Assembly (NCBI GenBank): GCA_039029935.1
Contig: JBCCFC010000780.1
Location: 1-6,620 of the forward strand
DNA length: 6,620 nucleotides
Direction of reading: 5' to 3'
Source of the DNA: G039029935 sp039029935
GTDB lineage: Bacteria; Chloroflexota; Anaerolineae; Caldilineales; Caldilineaceae
The notes beneath the pieces were generated by a model that saw only the letters and a list, made by a program, of their open reading frames with translations, made no database searches and was not told the origin of the DNA. The translations under genes and the position numbers were made by a program. How positions within the stretch are numbered: the stretch's first letter is position 1; each line of letters opens with the position of its first letter. Positions 1-6,467 of this stretch are shown here, in pieces.

Positions 1-150
1 GTTATCCTTTCTTTGTCAATAGAATAGAATTTATTTTAACATAATACAATATTGTATCGCATAACATTTCTATTATATCAAATTATTTGCGCATTGTGAA
101 ATATTTCAACGTGATGCAAACATAATTAAATTAGGAGTTTTACTTTTACT
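1..150 (+). promoter_or_regulatory. AT-rich leader with two perfect palindromes upstream of the propeller gene
   Basis: This stretch is strongly AT-rich and has no coding signal. It contains a perfect 14-bp palindrome ATACAATATTGTAT (44-57) and a perfect 12-bp palindrome TGAAATATTTCA (97-108); the latter is bracketed by GCAT (91-94) and ATGC (114-117). TATTAT (71-76) and CATAAT (121-126) resemble -10 hexamers, but neither has a convincing -35 partner at 16-18 bp, so no promoter is assigned precisely. The palindromes are of a size bound by dimeric repressors, but AT-rich DNA produces such symmetry by chance fairly often. Confidence 0.35.
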
Positions 151-1272
151 ATGAATAATAAAAATGACATTTGTGTGTCTCATAAACAGTCAAATGTAAA
201 TAATTTTCAATCAGCGTCAACGCTATCTGTAGACATAAAAAAATATTGCTGGACACAAACCTGTACACCGGGAACCGGGTGTTCAGATGTCTGGTTTACG
301 TCTGCTCAGGTCGGCTGGACAGTGACTAACCGGGGACAAATACTCCATACGACAGATGGTGGAGACAGCTGGACATGCCAGTTTGAGTTAAAAAGAAAAA
401 ATGGCAGGGGTATTCTACGCTCGATGCAATTCATTGATGAACAGACTGGCTGGGTTGGCATTTTGAATGATGGGGATGGACGGTTATTGCTCAAAACCAG
501 TGATGGCGGCAAATGTTGGGAGACGATTACGCGTTCAGAGATTTGTGTGGTACCAGGCAATACCAACAAGAGTGTCAAGGTTGAACCGCCCAAGGGTGTG
601 TGTGGGATACACATGGTCAGTTCATCTGTCATCTATGTCTCTGGAACCTACTCCCTTAAGAACTGTCCACCCAAAGTGATGAAAACGACGGATGGGGGAG
701 TCACTTGGCAGATTACTGATATGAGCGCCCATGCCTCTACCTTGATTGATATCTTTTTCTTCGATGAAAAACGTGGCTTTGTGGTCGGTGGGTATGCAAA
801 GTGTCCAGATGACTTGAGCCAACTGGTCCCTGTGGTTCTCTACACAGACAATGGTGGCGAGACATGGACAAACCAAGTTCCAGATGCTGAACATCACTTT
901 GAAAAAAATCAATGGGGGTGGAAAATTGATTTTTTGGACCAAAATCAGCAAATTGGTTATGTTTCGTTAGAGAGCCCTTGTTTTGCAGCCATCCTAAAAA
1001 CCCAAGATGGTGGCATGAATTGGCAATATTGTAAGGTCGAGCCAAGCCCAAGCTCCAGAAATCAGCTCCAAGGCATTGGTTTTGTCACGGCGGATCATGG
1101 CTGGGTCGGTAGCCAAATTGGTCCTAGTAGTGTTACATACGATGGGGGCGAGACATGGACAAACGTGGAAATTCTTGAAAATGTCAATCGGTTTCGTGTT
1201 GTTAAGGATAAAGATAAGGATATTGTCTATGCGGCAGGGGAGTATGTGTATCGGGGAACGCCGATGGCCTAA
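151..1272 (+). CDS. BNR/Asp-box beta-propeller protein, Ycf48-like (373 aa)
   Basis: The protein is a repeat of about 45-63 residues, each unit ending in an Asp-box (S/T-x-D-x-G-x-x-W). Six are visible: TTDGGDSW (67-74), TSDGGKCW (116-123), TTDGGVTW (179-186), TDNGGETW (232-239), TQDGGMNW (284-291) and TYDGGETW (329-336). Each is preceded by a strand of the type 'FxDxxxGWVxG', and a degenerate blade follows (350-369). This is the fold of Ycf48/photosystem II assembly factors, VPS10 and sialidase-type propellers. No sialidase catalytic set is evident, so a binding or assembly role is more likely than hydrolysis. The N-terminus lacks a signal peptide or membrane segment, which suggests a cytoplasmic location. 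Twelve cysteines are scattered through it (e.g. C33, C38, C44, C76), which is many for this fold. TAGGAG at 132-137 is the likely Shine-Dalgarno, although its 13-nt spacing to the ATG is long. The gene converges on the BTAD regulator across a hairpin. The fold is confident; the substrate or partner is unknown. Confidence 0.88.
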   Translation: MNNKNDICVSHKQSNVNNFQSASTLSVDIKKYCWTQTCTPGTGCSDVWFTSAQVGWTVTNRGQILHTTDGGDSWTCQFELKRKNGRGILRSMQFIDEQTGWVGILNDGDGRLLLKTSDGGKCWETITRSEICVVPGNTNKSVKVEPPKGVCGIHMVSSSVIYVSGTYSLKNCPPKVMKTTDGGVTWQITDMSAHASTLIDIFFFDEKRGFVVGGYAKCPDDLSQLVPVVLYTDNGGETWTNQVPDAEHHFEKNQWGWKIDFLDQNQQIGYVSLESPCFAAILKTQDGGMNWQYCKVEPSPSSRNQLQGIGFVTADHGWVGSQIGPSSVTYDGGETWTNVEILENVNRFRVVKDKDKDIVYAAGEYVYRGTPMA

Positions 1273-1298
1273 GGATTGATTACACCCCCTCATGAATA

Positions 1299-1339
1299 TT
1301 ATAGAAGTCCGACTTTTGTTAAAAGTCGGACTTCTATAA
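1299..1339. terminator. 19-bp perfect hairpin between convergent genes, probable bidirectional terminator
   Basis: The arms 1299-1317 (TTATAGAAGTCCGACTTTT) and 1321-1339 are exact reverse complements around a 3-nt GTT loop. The element lies 27 bp after the propeller stop codon and 9 bp after the regulator stop codon. That is where a shared terminator would sit. Neither strand has a clear T-tract after the stem beyond the A/T-rich stem ends themselves, so intrinsic termination is plausible but not textbook. It could also be a dispersed palindromic repeat. Confidence 0.65.
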
Positions 1340-1348
1340 ACAATCCCC

Positions 1349-4300
1349 CTATTGGAGAATATCAGCCATGTGTTGCTCAATCAACCCCTGTAAGCGTTGC
1401 CAAGACGCCGACGGTTTTTCGACACCCGCGACCAATTGTTGCCCTCTTTTAAGCAGATTGTGTGCTTCTTGATGGCTCCCCCACAGACGATAGGTAACGG
1501 CTAATGCAATCAAACAGGTTAGCTGTTTTTGGCGCGCATTCATTAGATAGGACAATTGCAAGGCTTGGTCATGATGCAAACGTGCTTCGCTATACCGCCC
1601 AACCTGTTGATAGACATTGCCCAACAGGACGTGACATTCCATTTGCATCCACTTGTCCCCCACCTGTTGATAGAATCGCAAGGCATTTTTTCCATAGTCA
1701 AATGCCTTGGTATAGTCTCCTGTCTGTAACCCAACATAGGCCAAACTTACGCGAAGACGATGGAGATTGAGTGTATCGTTGATTTCACTGCTAATCCGTT
1801 CGGCGTGGTCAAAATAGTGCTGGGCGGCGGTCAACTCAGTTGCCCAATTTGTCATAACGCCTAAGCGATGCCAACAACCCGCTTCTTTGTGACGGTTTTC
1901 AGTCTGTTGATAGAGACGCAGAGCCGTTTGCACATCATCCATTGCCGCTGCTATCTCACCCTGCGAATGGTGAATATCACCGCGTAAACCAAGACAATCG
2001 GCAGTCAGATTGACATCATTTATCTGTTGTGCCAGTCCCAGCCCAACGATGACCTGTCGATACGCCTCATCATCATCCCCCTGCATAAGCGAGCTTGATG
2101 CCAACACCCAATGGGCCATGGCTTGTGTGCGAACCGCTATCTCGGATGCGGTGTCCTTTATTGTGATGGCGCGTTCAACGGCTTGCACCGCTTGTGCTGG
2201 TGCCCCCGTTCTCAGATAAAAAATCCCTTGAGCAATGTATAGTCTGCGACATAGGGTATAATATGGGGGACTCTTTTGTATATGACCCACCATGATCTGT
2301 TGCATGGTATCTGCGAGGGCATCCAAGGCTTCTTGATACCATCCTTGCAACAGATAGAAATCAATCCACGCATCCAGACTTTGTGCCAAATCGTCAATGC
2401 TGCCCTGTTGAGCGGCCTGTTGCCATGCCTGTTGGATATTATGATGGTCTTGTCTTAGCTGTGCCACAACCTCAAATGGGCGACTACGCTGTAGTACCTC
2501 TGTCTGTTCACCAACCAACGCCAAGTAAAACTGCATATGTTTGCTGCGTACAGGATACTGCCAATCGGGTGACTGGCTGGCGAGGACGCCGTTCCCCAGC
2601 TCTGTGTAAAACTGACCTGTGTAAAACTGACCTGTGTGAATCTGACCTGCCCCCATCTTTTCAATGGCAAACAATCTCAGCAAATGATGAACCTCATAGC
2701 GACCTTGCGCTATCTCTCGAATAAGCGATTGATTGTACAGTTGCTTGAGTTGGCGAATCGACACACCCACCACTTTGCGTGCAGCTTGGGTGGTAAAGCT
2801 ACCACGAAAGAGAGCCAATTTTTGCAGAATCAACTGCAATGATGCATCCAACCGTTGCCACGAATGTTCAAAGACCATGTGCATACTGCGCTGGCGTGGT
2901 GGTAAATCTCCCCAATCGGTTTGCAACACATCCAGCCCCGTCTGACAGGCCGCTAACAGCTCCTCTGGTGTTAAAAAGTTCATCTGCGCCGCCCCCAATA
3001 CAATTGCAAGCGGTGTCCCCTGCATCAACTGGCAAAATTGCTCAATTGTGTGTTGATTCTCTTCTGAGCGTCCAAAGTCAGGCATACTACGCCGCGCTGC
3101 TTCTTCAAAGAGCAGCATGGCCTCGCTCTGTTGTTGTGTAGAGTCGGCCATCTCTACACTATCCACCTCTATGCTATCCATCTCTGGGCTATCCACCTCT
3201 ACAAAATCTAGATCGCGCATCTTGACAGGAGGCAGCGACATACCCGCAAGCAGAAATAGTTGCTCAGATTGCATTTGTAATGGCTGGCGTGATGTCACCA
3301 AAAATTGAGTCTGAGACGTGGTCTGTAATAACTGTGAAATGATGGCATTGATGGTCATCTCATGATCACCAGATGAAGGCAGATGCGCTGGATTTTTACG
3401 CTGCCCAATGAAGAGATGCTCCAGATCATCCAGCATAAAGAGAATATGTTCCGTTTTACAATGGGCACACAACAGGGCGAGTCTATCCTCATGCGCCGAG
3501 ACTTGCACACCAACCAGATTGATCATGTGCCCCAAAAAATGCTCAGTCGATGGCATATCCGCAAGCGATAGATAGACCACACGCTTTGGTCCATTTGCTT
3601 CAAGCCATCTTGCCGCATCAATCGTCAGATAGCTCTTGCCTGTGCCGCCCAGTCCTGTGACTGTGATCAAACGACAATCGGGGTTCTGTAGTTGGTCAAT
3701 CAATACGGTCAATTCTACCTGACGCTTGATCAATGGTGGTGTGAGGATAGGTAGCATGGAAACAGGTGGTGTCTGCACCTGTTGACGATGAAAAATACGC
3801 TCATAGGCGTCTTCTGTTTCCGGCGATGGTGGAACACCCCATTCAACATCCAGCATATCCACCAATGCCCGATACGTTTCCAGTGCCGTTTGCTGTTGAC
3901 CACTCTGCGCCAGCAGCACCATGAGTTGTCGTCTGGCTGTTTCGGCCAATGGATCGAGTTCGATGAATCGCTGGGCATAGACTATCCCCTGCGCATAATG
4001 TTCTTGTTGCAGACACAGCTCAATCATACTGCTCAGGCCATTGAGCATCACCTGCTCCAGACGCTCCCGCAGCATATATTGCCAGTCCGAAAAGCGTGGC
4101 GCATTGTCGAGTGCGAGGTCAGCCAAAAATAAGCCACCATACATGGTCAGCATAGGGTCCAAAGCCTCTGCTATCTCATGTTGTGCTATCTCATATTGTG
4201 CGGCCTCATGTTGTGCTGCCATTGCCTGAAACGCTAGTACATCTACCCAAACGTCATCGGCTGGTTTAAAGGCAATGGTCTGAGCCGTTGTGTGGATGTA

Positions 4301-4567
4301 TGGTTTGAATACGCTGGGTAGCCGTCTGAGTAGTGAGCGGAGATTGGCAAGCAGACCACTACGGGGAAGTCCCTCCCATAAAAGGTCAGCCAGATGAATG
4401 CGCGCATGTGGGCCGGGTTGACAACAGAGATAAGCCAATAGCGCAATCACCTTTTGACCTGGCAACTGGGGCATCGGCTGACCATCAACCACAATGGTGG
4501 TGGGGCCAAGAAATGTCAGCTGTACATGTGTTGTTTTTGATTGTGATGCATGTGGTATAGATATCAT
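1349..4567 (-). CDS. BTAD (SARP/AfsR-type) transcriptional regulator with STAND/NB-ARC ATPase and C-terminal TPRs (1072 aa)
   Basis: This is a putative signal-responsive DNA-binding regulator. Residues 15-112 match an OmpR/SARP winged helix (VQLTFLGPTTIVVDGQP, then KVIALLAYL and ADLLW). Residues 134-262 are a helical BTAD domain (YGGLFLADL, LDPLAETARRQLMVLLAQSG). A STAND ATPase follows: Walker A GLGGTGKS (305-312), Walker B ILFMLDD (375-381), sensor LVTSR (423-427), GTPLAI (517-522), then a winged helix (about 580-635) with VHHLL near the MHD position. About 350 residues of TPR-like helices (roughly 700-1045) complete it, as in AfsR and MalT-like proteins. In this family, nucleotide binding and TPR sensing are thought to gate DNA binding. 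The ATG at 4567 is the only plausible start: an in-frame stop lies 27 nt upstream (4595-4597), and GAGG at 4576-4579 sits 8 nt before the ATG. Three 5-residue repeat tracts mark domain junctions (118-133, 454-474, 641-656). The protein appears intact. The architecture is certain; the inducer and regulon are unknown. Confidence 0.93.
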   Translation of the reverse strand: MISIPHASQSKTTHVQLTFLGPTTIVVDGQPMPQLPGQKVIALLAYLCCQPGPHARIHLADLLWEGLPRSGLLANLRSLLRRLPSVFKPYIHTTAQTIAFKPADDVWVDVLAFQAMAAQHEAAQYEIAQHEIAEALDPMLTMYGGLFLADLALDNAPRFSDWQYMLRERLEQVMLNGLSSMIELCLQQEHYAQGIVYAQRFIELDPLAETARRQLMVLLAQSGQQQTALETYRALVDMLDVEWGVPPSPETEDAYERIFHRQQVQTPPVSMLPILTPPLIKRQVELTVLIDQLQNPDCRLITVTGLGGTGKSYLTIDAARWLEANGPKRVVYLSLADMPSTEHFLGHMINLVGVQVSAHEDRLALLCAHCKTEHILFMLDDLEHLFIGQRKNPAHLPSSGDHEMTINAIISQLLQTTSQTQFLVTSRQPLQMQSEQLFLLAGMSLPPVKMRDLDFVEVDSPEMDSIEVDSVEMADSTQQQSEAMLLFEEAARRSMPDFGRSEENQHTIEQFCQLMQGTPLAIVLGAAQMNFLTPEELLAACQTGLDVLQTDWGDLPPRQRSMHMVFEHSWQRLDASLQLILQKLALFRGSFTTQAARKVVGVSIRQLKQLYNQSLIREIAQGRYEVHHLLRLFAIEKMGAGQIHTGQFYTGQFYTELGNGVLASQSPDWQYPVRSKHMQFYLALVGEQTEVLQRSRPFEVVAQLRQDHHNIQQAWQQAAQQGSIDDLAQSLDAWIDFYLLQGWYQEALDALADTMQQIMVGHIQKSPPYYTLCRRLYIAQGIFYLRTGAPAQAVQAVERAITIKDTASEIAVRTQAMAHWVLASSSLMQGDDDEAYRQVIVGLGLAQQINDVNLTADCLGLRGDIHHSQGEIAAAMDDVQTALRLYQQTENRHKEAGCWHRLGVMTNWATELTAAQHYFDHAERISSEINDTLNLHRLRVSLAYVGLQTGDYTKAFDYGKNALRFYQQVGDKWMQMECHVLLGNVYQQVGRYSEARLHHDQALQLSYLMNARQKQLTCLIALAVTYRLWGSHQEAHNLLKRGQQLVAGVEKPSASWQRLQGLIEQHMADILQ
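2602..2646. repeat. 3 x 15-bp in-frame tandem repeat before the TPR region
   Basis: CTGTGTAAAACTGAC occurs exactly twice (2602-2616, 2617-2631), followed by CTGTGTGAATCTGAC (2632-2646). On the coding strand this gives GQIHT-GQFYT-GQFYT, residues 641-656 of the BTAD regulator, between the ATPase-associated winged helix and the TPR-like domain. Confidence 0.9.
3148..3207. repeat. 4 x 15-bp imperfect tandem repeat encoding an acidic linker
   Basis: Four 15-bp units start at 3148, 3163, 3178 and 3193, each of the form CCAYCTCTRNRNWAT or near to it. They encode a run of VEVDS/PEMDS/IEVDS/VEMADS-type pentads (residues 454-476) inside the STAND domain, between the sensor strand and the GTPL motif. 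The product is strongly acidic and probably a flexible surface loop. Confidence 0.85.
4170..4214. repeat. 3 x 15-bp tandem repeat between winged helix and BTAD domain
   Basis: The units GCTATCTCATGTTGT (4170-4184), GCTATCTCATATTGT (4185-4199) and GCGGCCTCATGTTGT (4200-4214) encode AAQHE-AAQYE-IAQHE-IAEA, residues 117-135. They extend a helix or linker between the DNA-binding winged helix and the BTAD helices. Confidence 0.88.
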
Positions 4568-4640
4568 CTGAACTGCCTCTGAACTGCCTCTGAACTACGC
4601 CTGACACGCCCTTGACACGCTGCTGAGACACCCATAGCAC
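4568..4640. promoter_or_regulatory. SARP-type operator: six to seven heptamers at exact 11-bp spacing
   Basis: On the + strand the heptamers are CTGAACT (4568), CTGAACT (4579), CTGAACT (4590), CTGACAC (4601), TTGACAC (4612), CTGAGAC (4623) and a weaker ATAGCAC (4634). They are separated by 4-bp spacers (GCCT, GCCT, ACGC, GCCC, GCTG, ACCC). Direct heptamers on an 11-bp period, one face of the helix, are the established binding geometry of SARP/BTAD proteins, and the adjacent gene encodes one. The first unit begins 1 bp from the regulator's start codon, and the first spacer supplies its GAGG Shine-Dalgarno. On the + strand a possible -10, TATTCT (4652-4657), follows the last unit by 11 bp. SARP activation sites usually end about 8 bp before the -10. 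Autoregulation and/or rightward activation is inferred. Confidence 0.75.
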
Positions 4641-4704
4641 GCCCGCCCTGCTATTCTGTAGGCATAGAGACATCAACATACCATACATCTAAGGAAAGCG
4701 GATT

Positions 4705-4815
4705 AAATAAAACCAGAAACTTGTCATTCCTGCGAAGGCAGGAATCCAGCGTTGCGCCAGTGGTAGATTCCTGCCTTCGTAGGAATGACGGTCTGGTAAG
4801 TTTCCGGTTTTATTT
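4705..4815. repeat. Nested palindromic repeat, dRS3/REP-like, possible MITE
   Basis: The left arm 4705-4746 is an inverted copy of 4766-4815. The outer parts (4705-4722 and 4798-4815) match over 18 bp with one mismatch. The inner parts (4723-4746 and 4766-4789) match over 24 bp with one mismatch. The right arm carries 8 extra bases (GGTCTGGT, 4790-4797). Each inner arm is itself a hairpin, ATTCCTGC-GAAG-GCAGGAAT at 4726-4745 and a near copy at 4767-4786. The inner sequence resembles the dispersed dRS3/REP-type 'GTCATTCC...GGAAT' elements known from several bacteria. No target-site duplication is visible. It lies between the 11-bp array and the small secreted-peptide gene. Confidence 0.8.
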
Positions 4816-4904
4816 TGTCCTCATTTCTAAGCGATGATGATTGCACATGATTCTCTTTTCTTTACAAACTTTTTTTGATTAGTCGTGTAAACGGAGAATA
4901 TACT

Positions 4905-5159
4905 ATGTCAACAAAACAATTGTCAACAAAACAATTATCAGCAAGCCAATGCATACCTCAACTCCACTTTGCCCACCTATTACTTATCATCACATGCATG
5001 ATACACTTATCCCACGCCCTGCCAATCCAAGCCATTACTTCTCATCTGACAATCACAGATTGGACGGGTACTGTCACAGCTATCACAGGGGTGCAAGCAA
5101 TGCCTTTGATGGCAGAGGGCGTGCAAAGTGGCACTACGGGGACCTCCATTATGATCTAA
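4905..5159 (+). CDS. Small putative secreted peptide, 84 aa, unknown function
   Basis: I do not recognise this protein. The start at 4905 is supported by GGAG (4893-4896) exactly 8 nt upstream, better than the in-frame ATG at 4875. The N-terminus holds a duplicated pentad, STKQL-STKQL (residues 2-11). Residues 20-37 (FAHLLLIITCMIHLSHAL, about 20-38) form a hydrophobic core, followed by LPIQA, which looks like a signal-peptidase site after residue 43. The remainder (about 41 residues) is rich in T, G, I and A with almost no charge. The n-region is long with only two lysines, so a single membrane anchor is an alternative. The gene lies downstream of the 11-bp operator array in the orientation the array would activate. 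It ends 27 bp from the convergent TPR gene. An operon partner is absent. It could be a spurious or decaying ORF, but the strong ribosome-binding site argues for translation. Confidence 0.55.
   Translation: MSTKQLSTKQLSASQCIPQLHFAHLLLIITCMIHLSHALPIQAITSHLTITDWTGTVTAITGVQAMPLMAEGVQSGTTGTSIMI
4908..4937. repeat. 2 x 15-bp tandem repeat at the start of the small secreted-peptide gene
   Basis: TCAACAAAACAATTG (4908-4922) is followed by TCAACAAAACAATTA (4923-4937), encoding STKQL twice directly after the initiator methionine. One mismatch separates the copies. It is the same 15-bp, frame-preserving type seen in the two larger neighbouring genes. Confidence 0.88.
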
Positions 5160-5186
5160 ATGGGTGAGCATCCCCCGACAAACCCA

Positions 5187-6467
5187 TCATCGCGCATAGG
5201 CTTGTTGCAGATGCGCCGTAATCTCTTCGGCAAGATGCGCACTGACTTGTTTCTCGGTGTGCTGGGACAAAATCGACAGTGCTTTTTGAAATATGGCAAT
5301 GGCGTTATCAAAGTCAGCTTGGTGATAATAGACCATGCCCAACCCGTCAAGTGTATTGGCATAATCAACCCAGCTTTCGATCTGCTCCCATTGTGTCAGG
5401 CTTGCCAGATACATTTTTTCAGCATCTGCCCATTTTTCCTGCTTACGATAACAATAGCCTTGGTTGTTATAAAGCTTTGCCAGATTCACACTATTCATGG
5501 CCTTTTCTAAAATTGGTTTTGCCTCTTCATAGTACAAGAGTGATCTTGGAAAATTATTTAAAAATAGATAGGCGTTGCCTAGATTCATATGTGTGATTGC
5601 CAACTCAATGGGTGCATTGACGACCATCCAAAGATCGGCGGCTTCTTCATACTTCTCTAAAGCCACCAGATGCATGTCTTGGGCCTGATATGCATTCCCC
5701 AGGCTGTTCAAACGACTCGCCATCCGGTGCGTATTCCCACTCTGCTGACAGCGTTCAAAGGACATCTGAAAGTATTCAGCCGCTTTCTCTGGTTGATTCA
5801 AACTGAGTTGAACACGACCTAGCACAAAGAAACTCTCCTCTCTTTGCGAATCATCCTGTTGCGAATCATCCTGTTGTAAATCATCCCCTGCCATCAACGC
5901 AAAGGCTTGGGCAACATACTCAGACGCTTCAGTGGCTTTGCTTTGTACAGCGGCCATCAACCCAAGCCGGTTGAGGACCAAAACACAGGTCGCTTTATCA
6001 TGAGACGCGTTGGCACAGGCCAAACTTGTTTCATACCAAAAGCGAGCCTGCTCAAATTTGCCCTGCCGTTGATAAAAAATGCCAAGTTGAATCCCAATAT
6101 GCCCCTCAGCTTGTCGATCCAAAAACGTTTTGCACAATTGCCATGCATGTTGTAGATAGGACAGCCAACCAGTCCAGAACCCCGACTGCTCCATACGCGG
6201 CGATAATGCTAAAATCAGTTTGCAGACCTTCGGCCAAATTTGTGCAGTGACATTGGTCATAAAGACTCTGTCCAGCGCGGTCAAGGCACGGTTGCGTATC
6301 GTCGAGGTAAAGAGGTCTGTGTTTACCAATGTCTCATACGCAGTCTTCAAGCTGTGGATAATCATCTGCTCAACAAAATAAGGCTCTAGTTGCTGTTTGA
6401 GTTGTATCGCCATACAATCTGCCATGATGCACACCTGCTCTGCCATTGGTATAAACTTAAGCAACAT
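5187..6467 (-). CDS. Tetratricopeptide-repeat protein, about 419-426 aa
   Basis: Residues 1-115 are helical without a recognised domain. From residue 121 onward there are about seven TPR units: 121-154 (GIQLGIFYQRQGKFEQARFW), 160-193, 208-241, then four at an exact 40-residue period (248, 288, 328, 368), each with the pattern LGNAY...A..YEEA. The 40-residue period is typical of TPR tails of STAND/AfsR/LuxR-type regulators rather than classical 34-residue TPRs. No DNA-binding, ATPase or enzymatic motif and no signal peptide are visible, so it is a cytoplasmic scaffold or sensor by fold. A pentad tract QQDDS-QQDDS (about 197-206) lies between repeats 2 and 3. The start is ambiguous: ATG 6467 gives the longest form but lacks a Shine-Dalgarno. 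ATG 6446 (MAEQV) and ATG 6425 (AGGTG 7 nt upstream) are also possible. The inverted copy at 6545 conserves the 6446 and 6425 starts but replaces the 6467 ATG by TTG. It converges on the small peptide gene. Confidence 0.85.
   Translation of the reverse strand: MLLKFIPMAEQVCIMADCMAIQLKQQLEPYFVEQMIIHSLKTAYETLVNTDLFTSTIRNRALTALDRVFMTNVTAQIWPKVCKLILALSPRMEQSGFWTGWLSYLQHAWQLCKTFLDRQAEGHIGIQLGIFYQRQGKFEQARFWYETSLACANASHDKATCVLVLNRLGLMAAVQSKATEASEYVAQAFALMAGDDLQQDDSQQDDSQREESFFVLGRVQLSLNQPEKAAEYFQMSFERCQQSGNTHRMASRLNSLGNAYQAQDMHLVALEKYEEAADLWMVVNAPIELAITHMNLGNAYLFLNNFPRSLLYYEEAKPILEKAMNSVNLAKLYNNQGYCYRKQEKWADAEKMYLASLTQWEQIESWVDYANTLDGLGMVYYHQADFDNAIAIFQKALSILSQHTEKQVSAHLAEEITAHLQQAYAR
5845..5889. 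repeat. 3 x 15-bp tandem repeat in the TPR gene
   Basis: TGCGAATCATCCTGT is present exactly twice (5845-5859, 5860-5874), followed by a degenerate TGTAAATCATCCCCT (5875-5889). They encode the Q/D-rich pentads DLQQD-DSQQD-DSQRE (residues about 195-210) in the loop between TPR units 2 and 3. Confidence 0.88.

Noticed and set aside
622..1380. Minus-strand frames of 104-128 aa opposite the propeller gene
   Set aside because: They mirror the Asp-box repeats of the sense gene and show no domain of their own; one crosses the hairpin and the regulator's 3' end.
3782..4132. 116-aa open frame on the + strand opposite the BTAD regulator
   Set aside because: It is antisense to a well-supported coding region with clear domains, and its translation has no recognisable motif or ribosome-binding site.
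4568..4640. Array considered as a CRISPR or simple microsatellite
   Set aside because: The period is only 11 bp with 4-bp spacers, far below CRISPR dimensions, and the units diverge in sequence while keeping phase, which fits an operator better than slippage alone.
4612..4640. TTGACA (4612-4617) as a + strand -35 box with TAGCAC (4635-4640) as -10
   Set aside because: The 17-bp spacing is right, but the -10 is poor and TTGACA is explained as the fifth heptamer of the array.
4949..5167. Alternative frame (72 aa) inside the small secreted-peptide gene
   Set aside because: It has no Shine-Dalgarno and no hydrophobic signal; the 4905 frame has GGAG at ideal spacing.
5160..5187. ATGGGT/ACCCAT inverted repeat between convergent genes as a terminator
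   Set aside because: It has only a 6-bp stem with a 16-nt loop and no T-tract; too weak to call.
5160..5510. 116-aa + strand frame starting just after the small gene
   Set aside because: It lies almost wholly antisense to the TPR gene, whose 40-residue repeats are clear.
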